Made by a program: the position numbers and the translations under genes. From Flavobacterium kingsejongi (GTDB taxonomy: Bacteria; Bacteroidota; Bacteroidia; Flavobacteriales; Flavobacteriaceae), in the NCBI RefSeq assembly GCF_003076475.1, contig NZ_CP020919.1, forward strand, positions 1,116,001 to 1,180,000: 64,000 nt of DNA, read 5' to 3'. The stretch's first letter is position 1; the number at the start of each line of letters is the position of its first letter. Shown here one piece after another: positions 1 to 9,561 of the stretch. The notes beneath the pieces are model-generated. The model searched no databases and had not been told where the DNA came from. It saw only the letters and a list, made by a program, of their open reading frames with translations.

Positions 1-1
1 T

Positions 2-1903
2 ACCGAGCGAGGTAGCCTGACAGAGGAGTTAGGCCGTAAGATCCAGGCGAGTTTTGATTTGAATGAACTGGAAGATTTTTACCTGCCTTTTAAAAAGAAG
101 AAAAAAACAAAAGCCGATACTGCCCGTGAAAATGGTTTGGAACCGTTGGCTAAAATTATAATGTCACAAAATGGAGATGATCTGGATCATGCAGCGGCAC
201 GTTATATAAATGATACAGTAGTCAATGAGGATGAAGCCCTGCAGGGAGCACGTGATATCGTGGCAGAATGGATCAATGAAAATAGCTACGTCCGTAAACA
301 GCTCCGAAGGCTCTATCAAAGAAAAGCTTCGGTAACAACTAAAGTTGTGAAAGCAGCATTGGAAGAAGAAAAAGCCAAAAAATTCGAACAGTACTTCGAT
401 TGGTCTGAAGGGTTGCAACGCGCGCCATCCCACCGGTTGTTAGCAATGTTCCGTGCGGAAAACGAAGGCTATATCAAGCTGAAAGTTGCAGTTGAAAAAG
501 AAGAAGCCCTGGAACTTATTACACAGGTCATTGTAAAAAATCCTAAAAATAAATCTGTACATCTGGAGCAAGCGATGGAAGACAGTTACAAACGACTGTT
601 AGTTCCTGCGATTACGAATGAAGTGCTACAGGAAGCCAAGGCCAAAGCCGATGCAACGGCCATACAGGTTTTTGCCGGAAATTTAGGGCAGTTGTTATTA
701 GCACCTCCTTTGGGTGAAAAGCGAATCCTGGCCATTGACCCTGGATTTCGTACAGGATGTAAAGTAGTCTGCCTGGATGAAAAAGGAGATTTACTCTATA
801 ATGAAACGATTTTCCCACATGCCCCTCAAAATGAGACTGCTATGGCAATGAAGAAAATCCGTTCGATGGTAAATTCCTATAAGATCGACGCTATTTCCAT
901 AGGAAACGGAACGGCGTCAAGGGAAACGGAATTCTTTATCAAGAAAATAGCTTTTGATAAACCGCTACAGGTATTTGTGGTAAGCGAAGCCGGAGCCTCC
1001 ATTTACTCTGCTTCAAAAATTGCCCGGGACGAATTTCCAAATTATGATATCACAGTGCGTGGTGCGGTTTCCATTGGTCGCCGTTTGTCTGACCCTTTAG
1101 CAGAACTTGTTAAGATCGATGCCAAATCCATTGGTGTAGGACAATACCAGCACGATGTCGACCAAAACCTGCTAAAAGGCGAATTGGATACCGTAGTAAT
1201 GCGTTGTGTTAATGCAGTGGGTATTAATATCAATACTGCTAGCAAGTCGCTGTTGAGCTATGTTTCTGGTATTGGAGAAAAAATGGCCGAAAACATTGTT
1301 ACTTACCGTTCGGAAAACGGAGCTTTTGAAGATCGGAAACAGCTTAAGAAAGTTCCAAGGCTGGGGGAGAAAGCCTACCAGCAGGCCGCAGCATTTATAC
1401 GGATTACCAATGGTAAAAACCCGTTGGATAATTCGGCAGTACATCCGGAAGCGTATAAAATTGTTGAAAAAATGGCGAAGGACCTCAAGATTTCGTTATC
1501 AGAGCTTATTGGAAATAAGGAAAAGATCGCACAAATAAAGATTGCAGAGTATTGTACGCCTGAAATCGGGTTACTGACATTGAAAGACATTGTCAAGGAG
1601 TTGGAAAAACCAGGACTGGATCCGAGAAAATCAGCCAAAGTATTTGAATTTGACAGTAGCGTAAAGACGATTAAAGACCTGAGAACCGGTATGGTGTTGC
1701 CTGGAATTGTAAATAATATTACCAATTTTGGATGCTTTGTCGATGTTGGTATCAAGGAAAGCGGACTTGTTCATATCTCGCAGCTAAAAGAAGGCTTTGT
1801 TTCGGATGTAAACGAAGTGGTAAAACTCCATCAGCACGTTCAGGTAAAAGTTACCGAAGTGGATGAGGACAAGAAAAGAATACAGTTGAGTATGATTCTT
1901 TAA
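2..1903 (+). CDS. tex: Tex-family RNA-binding transcription accessory protein (5' end outside window)
   Basis: Tex binds nucleic acid and associates with RNA polymerase. The reading frame is already open at base 2 (TERGSLTEELGRKI..., then NELEDFYLPFK), typical of the Tex N-terminal helical region, so the gene starts upstream of the window; the TTG at 59 is not the real start. Visible domains in order: helical core, a YqgF/RNase H-like fold (RILAIDPGFRTG, near 720-770), tandem helix-hairpin-helix motifs (INTASKSLLSYVSGIG and VPRLGEKAYQQ, about 1230-1400) and a C-terminal S1 domain (GMVLPGIVNNITNFGCFVDV, about 1690-1890). The 3' end is complete and is followed by a hairpin terminator shared with tatA. 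Confidence 0.95.
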   Translation, partial: TERGSLTEELGRKIQASFDLNELEDFYLPFKKKKKTKADTARENGLEPLAKIIMSQNGDDLDHAAARYINDTVVNEDEALQGARDIVAEWINENSYVRKQLRRLYQRKASVTTKVVKAALEEEKAKKFEQYFDWSEGLQRAPSHRLLAMFRAENEGYIKLKVAVEKEEALELITQVIVKNPKNKSVHLEQAMEDSYKRLLVPAITNEVLQEAKAKADATAIQVFAGNLGQLLLAPPLGEKRILAIDPGFRTGCKVVCLDEKGDLLYNETIFPHAPQNETAMAMKKIRSMVNSYKIDAISIGNGTASRETEFFIKKIAFDKPLQVFVVSEAGASIYSASKIARDEFPNYDITVRGAVSIGRRLSDPLAELVKIDAKSIGVGQYQHDVDQNLLKGELDTVVMRCVNAVGININTASKSLLSYVSGIGEKMAENIVTYRSENGAFEDRKQLKKVPRLGEKAYQQAAAFIRITNGKNPLDNSAVHPEAYKIVEKMAKDLKISLSELIGNKEKIAQIKIAEYCTPEIGLLTLKDIVKELEKPGLDPRKSAKVFEFDSSVKTIKDLRTGMVLPGIVNNITNFGCFVDVGIKESGLVHISQLKEGFVSDVNEVVKLHQHVQVKVTEVDEDKKRIQLSMIL

Positions 1904-1910
1904 AGCATGA

Positions 1911-1950
1911 AAAAATTACCAGGAATTAGAAAACTCCTGGTAATTTTTTT
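1911..1950. terminator. Bidirectional hairpin terminator between tex and tatA
   Basis: The stem AAATTACCAGGA pairs with TCCTGGTAATTT around a roughly 10-base loop, with A-rich and T-rich flanks. It lies between convergent genes, so it can serve both. Confidence 0.8.
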
Positions 1951-1966
1951 GATTAACTAGAAAAAA

Positions 1967-2176
1967 TTATAATTTATTCTCGTCTTTATTTTGAGAATGC
2001 GCTGACGTAGGAGGAGTATCTTCTTTGGTAGCATTTTTAAACTCCTTCATCCCATTTCCTAATCCTTTCATTAATTCCGGAATTTTCTTACCTCCAAAAA
2101 GTAATAAAATTACTATAGCGATCAGAATCCATTCTGATCCACCAATAATTCCTAAAAATACGTTTAATGCAGTCAT
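1967..2176 (-). CDS. tatA: Sec-independent translocase subunit TatA/TatE
   Basis: This 69-residue protein has the TatA plan: one N-terminal membrane helix (about residues 12-28, WILIAIVILLLFGGKKIPEL), the conserved FGGKKIPEL hinge, an amphipathic helix (MKGLGNGMKEFKNA) and a short charged tail. TatA forms the protein-conducting part of the twin-arginine translocase, which exports folded proteins. No tatC is adjacent. The gene is convergent with tex and has a Bacteroidota -7 box just upstream of its start. The ending DENKL is ordinary for the family in this group. Confidence 0.93.
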   Translation of the reverse strand: MTALNVFLGIIGGSEWILIAIVILLLFGGKKIPELMKGLGNGMKEFKNATKEDTPPTSAHSQNKDENKL

Positions 2177-2198
2177 AATTTATCGTTTAATAATTTTA

Positions 2199-2206
2199 CA
2201 AATATA
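2199..2206 (-). promoter_or_regulatory. -7 box of the tatA promoter
   Basis: The minus strand reads TATATTTG, matching Bacteroidota TAnnTTTG, 22 bases upstream of the tatA ATG. No convincing -33 TTG was seen. Confidence 0.55.
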
Positions 2207-2331
2207 CGAAGAAAATGGACTGCTGGTTTTTATATGAGTTTTTTTTGCAATACAAAAACGTTAAAATATACTAAATAAAATACCCGTTTCTTAAATACCG
2301 AAAGAATAAAGTACTTCCTGTCAACAATTCC

Positions 2332-2339
2332 TATATTTG
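2332..2339 (+). promoter_or_regulatory. -7 box upstream of the LytM peptidase gene
   Basis: TATATTTG matches TAnnTTTG, 17 bases upstream of the ATG at 2357, implying a short leader. No clear -33 element. Confidence 0.55.
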
Positions 2340-2356
2340 TGGATTAAAATAATGCA

Positions 2357-3220
2357 ATGCCTGAAAAAAGACTTAAAAGACAGTTGATTAAGAAAAAACT
2401 ACTCGACAAGAACCGATTAGTTATACTGAACGAGGATACTTTTGAAGAAATTTTTTCTCTGAAATTAACCCTGATGAATGTGTTTGTTGTCATTACAGGA
2501 TCCACCATTTTCCTGATTGCCATCACCACTTATATTATTGCTTTTACCCCATTGCGGGAATATATTCCGGGTTATGCCTCCTCCAAATTGAAAAAAGAAG
2601 CCACAGAACTGGCTATAAAATCCGATTCACTCGAATTGGTATTACAGCAGAATGATGCCTATATAACATCGATAAAAAAGGTACTTACCGGGGAGCTGGA
2701 ACTGGCTAAGTATGACAAGGATTCCATTATTGCCGCAGAAAAAAATGCCGCAGTCAGCTTTAAAAAATCAGAAGCCGATTCGTTATTGCGCCAGCAGGTG
2801 GCACAGGAAGATAAATACAATCTTTTTGAAAATGCAAAACCAAAAGTATCGTTGGTACTTTTTCCTCCTGTAAAAGGACACATTTCTCAAAAATACGACC
2901 CAAAGGAAAAACATTATGCGGTAGACATTGCCCTGGCCAAAAATACCCCGATAAAAGCTATCGCTGGGGGGACCGTTTTATTTTCGGACTGGACGCCTAC
3001 CAATGGCAATGTTATTATTATTCGCCATAATGATGGAATTATCTCTGTTTACAAACATTGTGAATCGGTGACCAAAGAACAGGGTGATATTGTAAGGACC
3101 GGGGAGGTAATTGCCATAGCAGGTTCCACAGGGGAACAATCTACAGGCATACACCTGCATTTTGAATTATGGAAAGACGGATACCCTATTAATCCTACGA
3201 ATTTTATTAATTTTGAATAG
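2357..3220 (+). CDS. Membrane-anchored M23/LytM-family peptidase
   Basis: The 287-residue protein has a short basic cytoplasmic N-terminus, one membrane helix (about residues 40-64), a coiled-coil-prone stretch (about 75-130) and a C-terminal M23 domain (about 175-285). The zinc-site motifs are intact: HYAVDIA (the HxxxD motif) and HLHFELW (the HxH motif), followed by the usual GYPINPTNFI end. M23 enzymes cleave peptide cross-links of peptidoglycan, here on the periplasmic side. This domain looks catalytic, unlike the degenerate one at 46969-48243. Confidence 0.9.
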   Translation: MPEKRLKRQLIKKKLLDKNRLVILNEDTFEEIFSLKLTLMNVFVVITGSTIFLIAITTYIIAFTPLREYIPGYASSKLKKEATELAIKSDSLELVLQQNDAYITSIKKVLTGELELAKYDKDSIIAAEKNAAVSFKKSEADSLLRQQVAQEDKYNLFENAKPKVSLVLFPPVKGHISQKYDPKEKHYAVDIALAKNTPIKAIAGGTVLFSDWTPTNGNVIIIRHNDGIISVYKHCESVTKEQGDIVRTGEVIAIAGSTGEQSTGIHLHFELWKDGYPINPTNFINFE

Positions 3221-3286
3221 CGGTATGCTCTTACATCACATTGCTACTAATTTAAACGTTGTGATCACGTTCCAATTCTTTATAAA

Positions 3287-4777
3287 ATGTCAATAAAATC
3301 ATATTCTGCTAAACTGTTCGCTGCTCTTATTTATAATAAGACCCAAAAATGGGCACAGCATCCGGTGGAAACGCAGCAAAAAGTATTGGAGATGCTTATT
3401 TCTGAAGCTAAAGATACGGTGTTTGGGAAGGATCACTATTTTGATGCCATCAGGTCCCATGCAGATTTTGTACAGCGTGTCCCGGTTCGGGATTATGAAG
3501 CGTTAAAACCGTATGTAGAGCGTGTGGTAAAAGGGGAAGAAAATATCCTTTGGAAAGGGAAACCGTTATATTTTGCTAAAACTTCGGGCACGACTTCGGG
3601 AGCCAAATACATTCCGTTGACCAAAGAATCAATGCCTTACCATGTCGAAGCCGCCCGGAATGCAATATTGCATTATATACATGAAACCGGGAAGTCCGAT
3701 TTTGTAGATGGTAAAATGATATTTCTGCAGGGAAGCCCAATCTTGGAAGAAAAAAACGGGATTAAATTCGGGAGACTTTCAGGAATCGTAGCTCATTTTG
3801 TTCCAAAATACCTGCAAAAAAACAGACTCCCAAGCTGGGAAACCAATTGTATTGAAGACTGGGAAACCAAAGTGGATGCTATTGTGGCCGAAACATACGA
3901 TCAGGATATGTCCATTATTTCCGGGATTCCGTCCTGGGTACAAATGTATTTTGAAAAATTAAAGCAAAAAGGAAATAAACCGGTAGGCGAAATTTTTAAA
4001 AATTTCAACCTGTTTATCTATGGTGGGGTCAATTATGAACCGTATCGTGCTAAATTTGAAAACCTGATTGGAAGAAAGGTGGACAGTATTGAACTCTTTC
4101 CGGCATCGGAAGGATTTTTTGCTTATCAAGATTCGCAGCACGAAAAAGGGATGTTACTGCTTTTGGATTCCGGAATTTTCTATGAGTTTATCAAGGCATC
4201 GGAATTTTTTGATGCAGCTGCTAAGCGTTATACGATAGGAGGAGTGGAACTGAATGTGAATTATGTACTGATCATTTCTACCAACGCCGGACTTTGGGGT
4301 TATAATATCGGGGATACAATCCAGTTTACGTCACTCGCACCCTACCGGATTATCGTATCAGGCAGGATCAAACATTATATTTCTGCTTTTGGAGAGCATG
4401 TGATTGGGAAAGAGGTGGAAGCAGCACTGAAAGAAGCCATGGAAAACACCAACATACGGGTGAATGAGTTTACAGTAGCCCCGCAGATTACGCCTGAGAC
4501 AGGATTACCGTACCATGAATGGTTTATTGAATTTGAAAATGAACCGGAAAACATGGCTGATTTCGCCTTAAAGATAGAGAATGCCATGCGCAGGCAAAAT
4601 GTCTATTATGATGATCTTATTGTAGGGAATGTTTTGCAAACGCTTGTGATTTCAAAAGTAGTACAAAATGGTTTTCAGAACTATATGAAAGGCATTGGGA
4701 AACTGGGCGGGCAAAATAAAATACCAAGATTGGCCAATGATCGTACTATTGCGGATAAATTGATTGTAATACCGTAA
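3287..4777 (+). CDS. GH3 auxin-responsive promoter family protein (acyl-adenylating enzyme)
   Basis: The 496-residue protein has the GH3 layout. The nucleotide-binding signature KTSGTTSGAKYIPLT is at about residues 101-115; later come FIYGGVNYEPY, LFPASEGFFAYQ and YNIGDTIQFTS, the equivalents of the adenylate-forming A4/A5 motifs; the C-terminal half has the reorienting lid domain. Plant GH3 enzymes join amino acids to acyl hormones through an acyl-AMP. Bacteroidota members are widespread but their substrate is not established. The gene stands alone, 66 bases after the LytM gene on the same strand. Confidence 0.85.
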   Translation: MSIKSYSAKLFAALIYNKTQKWAQHPVETQQKVLEMLISEAKDTVFGKDHYFDAIRSHADFVQRVPVRDYEALKPYVERVVKGEENILWKGKPLYFAKTSGTTSGAKYIPLTKESMPYHVEAARNAILHYIHETGKSDFVDGKMIFLQGSPILEEKNGIKFGRLSGIVAHFVPKYLQKNRLPSWETNCIEDWETKVDAIVAETYDQDMSIISGIPSWVQMYFEKLKQKGNKPVGEIFKNFNLFIYGGVNYEPYRAKFENLIGRKVDSIELFPASEGFFAYQDSQHEKGMLLLLDSGIFYEFIKASEFFDAAAKRYTIGGVELNVNYVLIISTNAGLWGYNIGDTIQFTSLAPYRIIVSGRIKHYISAFGEHVIGKEVEAALKEAMENTNIRVNEFTVAPQITPETGLPYHEWFIEFENEPENMADFALKIENAMRRQNVYYDDLIVGNVLQTLVISKVVQNGFQNYMKGIGKLGGQNKIPRLANDRTIADKLIVIP

Positions 4778-4955
4778 AAACATAGAGTATAGTACTATAA
4801 ATATATAACCAATTGTATGCTTTGATACCCGGGAATAAAGACGCTTACAAATTAATAACAGTTAGATTATCATATAATAACATACATTCTGAAATTGATC
4901 CGTACGGAAACGGGGATAAACAATTTCACACTTAACAAAATCCATAAAAATAGTA

Positions 4956-4963
4956 TAGATTTG
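4956..4963 (+). promoter_or_regulatory. -7 box upstream of the DUF6909 gene
   Basis: TAGATTTG fits TAnnTTTG, 66 bases upstream of the ATG at 5030. The rest of the 252-base intergenic region is AT-rich and shows no other feature. Confidence 0.5.
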
Positions 4964-5029
4964 CATATTATTTTATACCATTACCATACCTTTTAAGGTA
5001 ATGTTTTAGCATAAAAACAAAAAGAGATT

Positions 5030-6724
5030 ATGACAGAGACCAGAAATATAATACGTTCAAGAGCCCAGGAATCTTCTGCGGCCATAGAGAGATTGTACAT
5101 TACTATGCGACACCTATTCAATCGTGGTTTTTATAAACCCATGGGAATATCCGGTGATACGCTACGGGAAGCACTATTGCAGTTGCGTCCGGAAATATAT
5201 GGCTCCATAGATGGAGAAAAAGTAGAATTAAGCGGTTTATTGTACGTGATTGAACGGTTACCCGTTGGGATTGAAGAATGCCGTTTTATTAACCTGACTT
5301 CGGATGAAGGGTATTCGAAATCACATTTTAAAGCGATTGTACCTCCAAAACGGAAGCGCAACTGTTACCGTATTGATGATGAGCAGATGAACGTGGAAAT
5401 TACCAGGGGACGTTCGGATATCTATGATATCCTGACCCACCTGACGTTTATTTTTATAGAATCACATAAGATAAAAGACCGTGTTTTACTGGATGAAAAC
5501 AATAATGAAGTAACTCGCGACTGGCAAAAGCTGGAGCAGGCTGCTTTATTGGACAAGAAACTGCCTCTTATTGAAAGAGAAAAAGCAATTTCGCATGCGG
5601 CCAATGTACTTGGGAGAAGTTTCGAGGAAGTGATGGAAATTTACGATGATTTCGGAACTACAGAAAAACCTGATCGTTTTCTGCATGTAATTTACTGGTT
5701 GGGAAAACTGGCCATAGAGGAAGTAATTGACAACAACAAACGCACCATTACGTTTAGCCCGATTTTAAGGGAACGTCTTGGGCACCATATCCACGGTGAA
5801 ATTTGGGCGACTAATATCAAAAAAGTATTAAAGAAACACCATTTACTGGAACGCCCAATCCATATTATCAGTGCCAACATGCACAGTGTAATGAATTCGA
5901 TTTATGCGACACATGTATTAAAAACACAATTGAAAGATAAGCCGGACTTTTACATCTATGAAGAACTTAGTAAATCCGGTAATGATAAAGTACGGGCCAA
6001 GGTGGAAGATTTTGCGTTGAAAAACGGAATGATTTCAATACCGGATACTTCAGGAACCAACATTGACGTACAGATTTTCGATACTGCACTTATAGACATT
6101 AGTAAATCTGCTTTTCCATCCGCTCAGTTCAGCGAGGAAAAGCCCGTTATTATTGTCATGGATTATGCTTTTGGAGAACAGGCTTTTGAAACGATCGATG
6201 AGCTTTTAAAGCCCTATCATGAAACCAAGGATAAAAAGTCACACATCAATGTGCAATCGGTATCCATTATGGGGAAAGCCGGAATCCTGGAAGGAGGTAA
6301 AGGTGATATTATGATTCCATCAGCACATATCAATGAAGGAACAGCCGATAATTATCCTTTCGAAAACGAACTAACTGCAGCAATGTTTGAAGGTAACGAT
6401 ATTGCTGTTTTTGCAGGCCCAATGGTGACGGTTTTAGGTACTTCCCTGCAAAACAAAGATTTATTGAAATTTTTTAAGGATTCTACGTGGAATGTCATAG
6501 GTTTGGAGATGGAAGGCGCTTACTATCAGAAAGCCATCCAGTCGGCTTCAAAAATCAGGAACAGCATCCCAAAAGGAGTGAAAGTACGGTATGCATATTA
6601 TGCTTCAGATAACCCGCTGGAAACTGGAAGTACGCTGGCATCCGGAGGTTTAGGGACAACCGGGGTAAAGCCGACTTATTTGATTACCATAAAGATTTTA
6701 GAACAGATATTCAACGTAAAATAG
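5030..6724 (+). CDS. DUF6909 / AMP-nucleosidase-like protein
   Basis: The 564-residue protein belongs, from recall of family members, to a Bacteroidota family listed as DUF6909 or AMP nucleosidase-like. The N-terminal half (about 1-220) is unique to the family (RHLFNRGFYKPMGISG, INLTSDEGYSKSHF, RGRSDIYDILTHLTF). The C-terminal half resembles the nucleoside phosphorylase/nucleosidase fold: GKGDIMIPSAHINEGT, FAGPMVTVLGTS, and especially GLEMEGAYYQKA, which matches the MEG ribose-binding motif of those enzymes. A role in purine nucleotide cleavage is therefore inferred, not shown. It ends 9 bases before the Wzz-like gene, so the polysaccharide operon may be co-transcribed from its promoter. Confidence 0.6.
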   Translation: MTETRNIIRSRAQESSAAIERLYITMRHLFNRGFYKPMGISGDTLREALLQLRPEIYGSIDGEKVELSGLLYVIERLPVGIEECRFINLTSDEGYSKSHFKAIVPPKRKRNCYRIDDEQMNVEITRGRSDIYDILTHLTFIFIESHKIKDRVLLDENNNEVTRDWQKLEQAALLDKKLPLIEREKAISHAANVLGRSFEEVMEIYDDFGTTEKPDRFLHVIYWLGKLAIEEVIDNNKRTITFSPILRERLGHHIHGEIWATNIKKVLKKHHLLERPIHIISANMHSVMNSIYATHVLKTQLKDKPDFYIYEELSKSGNDKVRAKVEDFALKNGMISIPDTSGTNIDVQIFDTALIDISKSAFPSAQFSEEKPVIIVMDYAFGEQAFETIDELLKPYHETKDKKSHINVQSVSIMGKAGILEGGKGDIMIPSAHINEGTADNYPFENELTAAMFEGNDIAVFAGPMVTVLGTSLQNKDLLKFFKDSTWNVIGLEMEGAYYQKAIQSASKIRNSIPKGVKVRYAYYASDNPLETGSTLASGGLGTTGVKPTYLITIKILEQIFNVK

Positions 6725-6733
6725 TATTTCATA

Positions 6734-7717
6734 ATGCAAACCAATCCACAGTATTCCGATAATCCGGAAATCGATTTAACACAGATTTCAAGAATGATGG
6801 GTCGTTTATCAGACCGTTTTGCTGGGTGGATTTATAAGTGTATGCTTTTTGTAAAAAGAAACATTGTAGCCTTAATTCTATTATTGATTATTGGATTGGT
6901 GGCTGGTTATTTTATGGATAGGGAAAAAACGGCTTACAATCAGGATATTATTGTAAAGCCTAATTTTAAAAGTACGGATTATTTGTATGCTAAAATCAAT
7001 CTTTTGGATTCTAAAATTAGAGAGAATGATACCGTTTTTTTTAAAAAAATTGGTGTGCTCCAGAGTTCCAAAATAATAAGTATAAAAATAGAACCCATCG
7101 TAGATGTTTATGACTTTGTAGAAGATAATCCTCAAAATCTGGAAGTCCTGAAACTGATGGCTGATGGGAATGATATTAAGAAAGTTTTAGTAGATAAAAA
7201 TACCAGTAAAAATTATAAAAATCATCTGATCAGGATCCAAACCAAAGATAGAATCTCACATAGTGATTTTATTCAGCCAATTTTGGAATACCTTAACGAA
7301 AGTGTTTTTTATAAAGAAATTCAAACAATATCGATTCAGAATTTAAAGACTGAAATTGCTCAGAATGATATAACAATTGCTCAAATTGATGGAATTCTGA
7401 ATAGCTATTCTATTGCAGGACCTAATAAAGCAAGCGATAAATTGATGTATTATAACGAGAATACACAACTTAGCGAGGTACTAAAAAATAAAGAAAACCT
7501 GGTTAAGGAAAATGGTAAAGCGAAAATAGAGCTTTTATCCAGTGATGAGATTGTTAAAGAAAATAACAGTACATTAAATCAAAAAAATAATACCCGTATT
7601 TATCGTGAAAGAATCATTATTTTGCCTATTGTATTAATTTGCATCTTTTTATTAGCATGTTATAGCATAGCCTTTTACAAGAGACAAAGGGTAAAATTCG
7701 AAAACAGATTATTATAG
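6734..7717 (+). CDS. Wzz-like chain-length determinant / polysaccharide co-polymerase
   Basis: The 327-residue protein has two membrane helices, one near residues 42-62 (NIVALILLLIIGLVAGYF) and one near 292-312 (ILPIVLICIFLLACYSIAFY), enclosing a large periplasmic region with coiled-coil-like helices (about 210-285). This is the plan of Wzz/PCP proteins, which set polysaccharide chain length. There is no C-terminal tyrosine kinase domain. It opens the polysaccharide locus, just before UDP-GlcNAc 2-epimerase. Primary sequence similarity is weak, so the call rests on topology and context. Confidence 0.7.
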   Translation: MQTNPQYSDNPEIDLTQISRMMGRLSDRFAGWIYKCMLFVKRNIVALILLLIIGLVAGYFMDREKTAYNQDIIVKPNFKSTDYLYAKINLLDSKIRENDTVFFKKIGVLQSSKIISIKIEPIVDVYDFVEDNPQNLEVLKLMADGNDIKKVLVDKNTSKNYKNHLIRIQTKDRISHSDFIQPILEYLNESVFYKEIQTISIQNLKTEIAQNDITIAQIDGILNSYSIAGPNKASDKLMYYNENTQLSEVLKNKENLVKENGKAKIELLSSDEIVKENNSTLNQKNNTRIYRERIIILPIVLICIFLLACYSIAFYKRQRVKFENRLL

Positions 7718-7756
7718 ATAGTAATTTTAATAAATGACTATTGAATTGTAATTATT

Positions 7757-8899
7757 ATGAGTAAAAAAATACTTTTTGTTTTCGGAACACGGCCTGAAGG
7801 CATAAAAATGGCGCCTGTCATCAAAGCCTTCCAAAAAGAAGCTACTATTGAAACTACAGTATGTGTTACCGGTCAGCATAGAGAAATGTTAGATCAGGTT
7901 TTGGAGTTTTTTCAGATTATACCTGATTATGATTTGAATGTAATGAAGGAGGAGCAAACACTATATTCTTTAACAGCTATAATCATTACCAAATTAAAGG
8001 ATGTGCTGGAAGAATACCGGCCAGATTATGTATTCGTCCATGGAGATACTACTACGGCAATGGCGGCCTCAATTGCTGCTTTTTATTTTGGAACTAAAAT
8101 AGGCCATATTGAGGCGGGATTACGGACTTTCAATAATCGTTCACCATTTCCAGAGGAAGCAAATAGGCGGATTACAAGTGTAATTGCAGACTACCATTTT
8201 GCTCCAACGCTTACTTCAAAGAATAATTTACTATCAGAGAATATAAATCCGGATACCATAGTAGTTACTGGTAATACTGTTATTGATGCTTTATTTGAGA
8301 GTTTATCAATAATAGAAGCCGGTGAATTTCCTGAGATTGAAACTCTAAAAACAAAAATTCCTGTAGATGCGTCTATTATTTTAGTTACAGGACACAGGAG
8401 AGAGAATCATGTAGGAGGTTTTATAAGAATATGTGAGGCATTAAAAGAAATTGCTTTAAAGAATCCCGATATGATATTGGTTTATCCGGTCCATCTTAAT
8501 CCGAACGTAAAAAATACAGTATATAAAATCCTATCAGGAATTTCAAATATATATTTAATGGCGCCACTCAATTATCCAGCATTTGTATGGCTCATGAATC
8601 GATCAAAATTAATTATTACAGATAGTGGAGGTGTCCAGGAAGAAGCACCAAGTTTAGGGAAGCCAGTGTTGGTAATGCGTGATACTACTGAAAGGCCAGA
8701 AGCAGTATTGGCTGGGACGGTGATATTGGTAGGGACAGAAAGTGATAAAATTGTCAGCCAAACTCAAAAATTAATAGATAATCCTGATTTTTATAACGAG
8801 ATGAGTACTTTACATAATCCCTATGGAGATGGTAAAGCCAGCGCAAAAATTGTCGCTTTTATAAAAGAAAATATAGCAATGCAAAATTGTATCGTTTAA
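7757..8899 (+). CDS. wecB: UDP-N-acetylglucosamine 2-epimerase (non-hydrolysing)
   Basis: This enzyme interconverts UDP-GlcNAc and UDP-ManNAc in the cytoplasm, supplying ManNAc-type sugars for surface polysaccharide. The 380-residue length is normal. Family motifs are intact: FGTRPEGIKMAPVI at the N-terminus, FVHGDTTTAMAASIAA, the catalytic region HIEAGLRTFN...PFPEEANRR, TGHRREN and DSGGVQEEAP near the C-terminus. It lies between the Wzz-like and flippase genes on the same strand. No UDP-ManNAc dehydrogenase (wecC) is present in the window. Confidence 0.95.
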   Translation: MSKKILFVFGTRPEGIKMAPVIKAFQKEATIETTVCVTGQHREMLDQVLEFFQIIPDYDLNVMKEEQTLYSLTAIIITKLKDVLEEYRPDYVFVHGDTTTAMAASIAAFYFGTKIGHIEAGLRTFNNRSPFPEEANRRITSVIADYHFAPTLTSKNNLLSENINPDTIVVTGNTVIDALFESLSIIEAGEFPEIETLKTKIPVDASIILVTGHRRENHVGGFIRICEALKEIALKNPDMILVYPVHLNPNVKNTVYKILSGISNIYLMAPLNYPAFVWLMNRSKLIITDSGGVQEEAPSLGKPVLVMRDTTERPEAVLAGTVILVGTESDKIVSQTQKLIDNPDFYNEMSTLHNPYGDGKASAKIVAFIKENIAMQNCIV

Positions 8900-8934
8900 G
8901 ATTAAAATTTCTACTGAATTACAGATAAATCAAA

Positions 8935-9561
8935 ATGAGTATATACGATAAAGTAGTGTCTTCCCTACAAAATAAAATGCTTCGGCAAAGTATTTATACA
9001 TTTATGCTTAGGGTATTTGGAGTAATTATTTTTTTTGGTTTCATGTTATTTATTACACGAAATTATAGTGCGGATAGGGTAGGTGAATTTGAATTTGTAA
9101 GGATGTTTATGCTTGTTACCGGTAGTATATGCTTACTTGGAACAGATATATCAATATTATATTTTTCAGGTAGATTTAAGGCATTGCAGAGTTTTCATTC
9201 TATTAGAGCCGTATATTTTAAAATGGTAAAATTAATTTTATCAATAGCCTTATCCATTTTACTCATTTATGTGCTTGTAATCCCTCAGGAATTTATTAAT
9301 AATTTTTTTGGTGATACGGCCATTTATGGGTTATTACTGAAATGTCTTATTTTTTTGCCGGTATACATACTCACTTTGTTTAATACCGAAATGTTTCGTG
9401 CTATTGATAAAGCTATTTTAGCAGAGCTTTTTAGGAATACATTTAAATATATTCCAGTAATTATAGGAGGAATTCTACTGTTCAGTTATAGAGGGATCTT
9501 AAATTTGTTGATTTTTATATTTATGGTTTCGTGGTATTGGCTGCAATTTCCTTTATTTTGA
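8935..9561 (+). pseudogene. Wzx-type polysaccharide flippase, N-terminal part of a frameshifted gene
   Basis: The 208-residue frame encodes the first membrane helices of an MATE/Wzx-like lipid-linked-oligosaccharide flippase (MLRVFGVIIFFGFMLFITRNYSADRVGEFE is the typical first repeat). After about residue 197 it runs into an unrelated short tail and stops at 9559-9561. The continuation of the same protein lies in the -1 frame, open from 9492 and annotated next. Restoring one base, for example in the T5 run at 9512-9516, would give a single protein of about 435 residues, the normal family length. Either the gene is broken or the indel is a sequencing error. Confidence 0.75.

Noticed and set aside
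9490..9560. Programmed -1 frameshift in the flippase gene
   Set aside because: No classical slippery heptamer is in phase within the 9492-9559 overlap; an indel is more likely.
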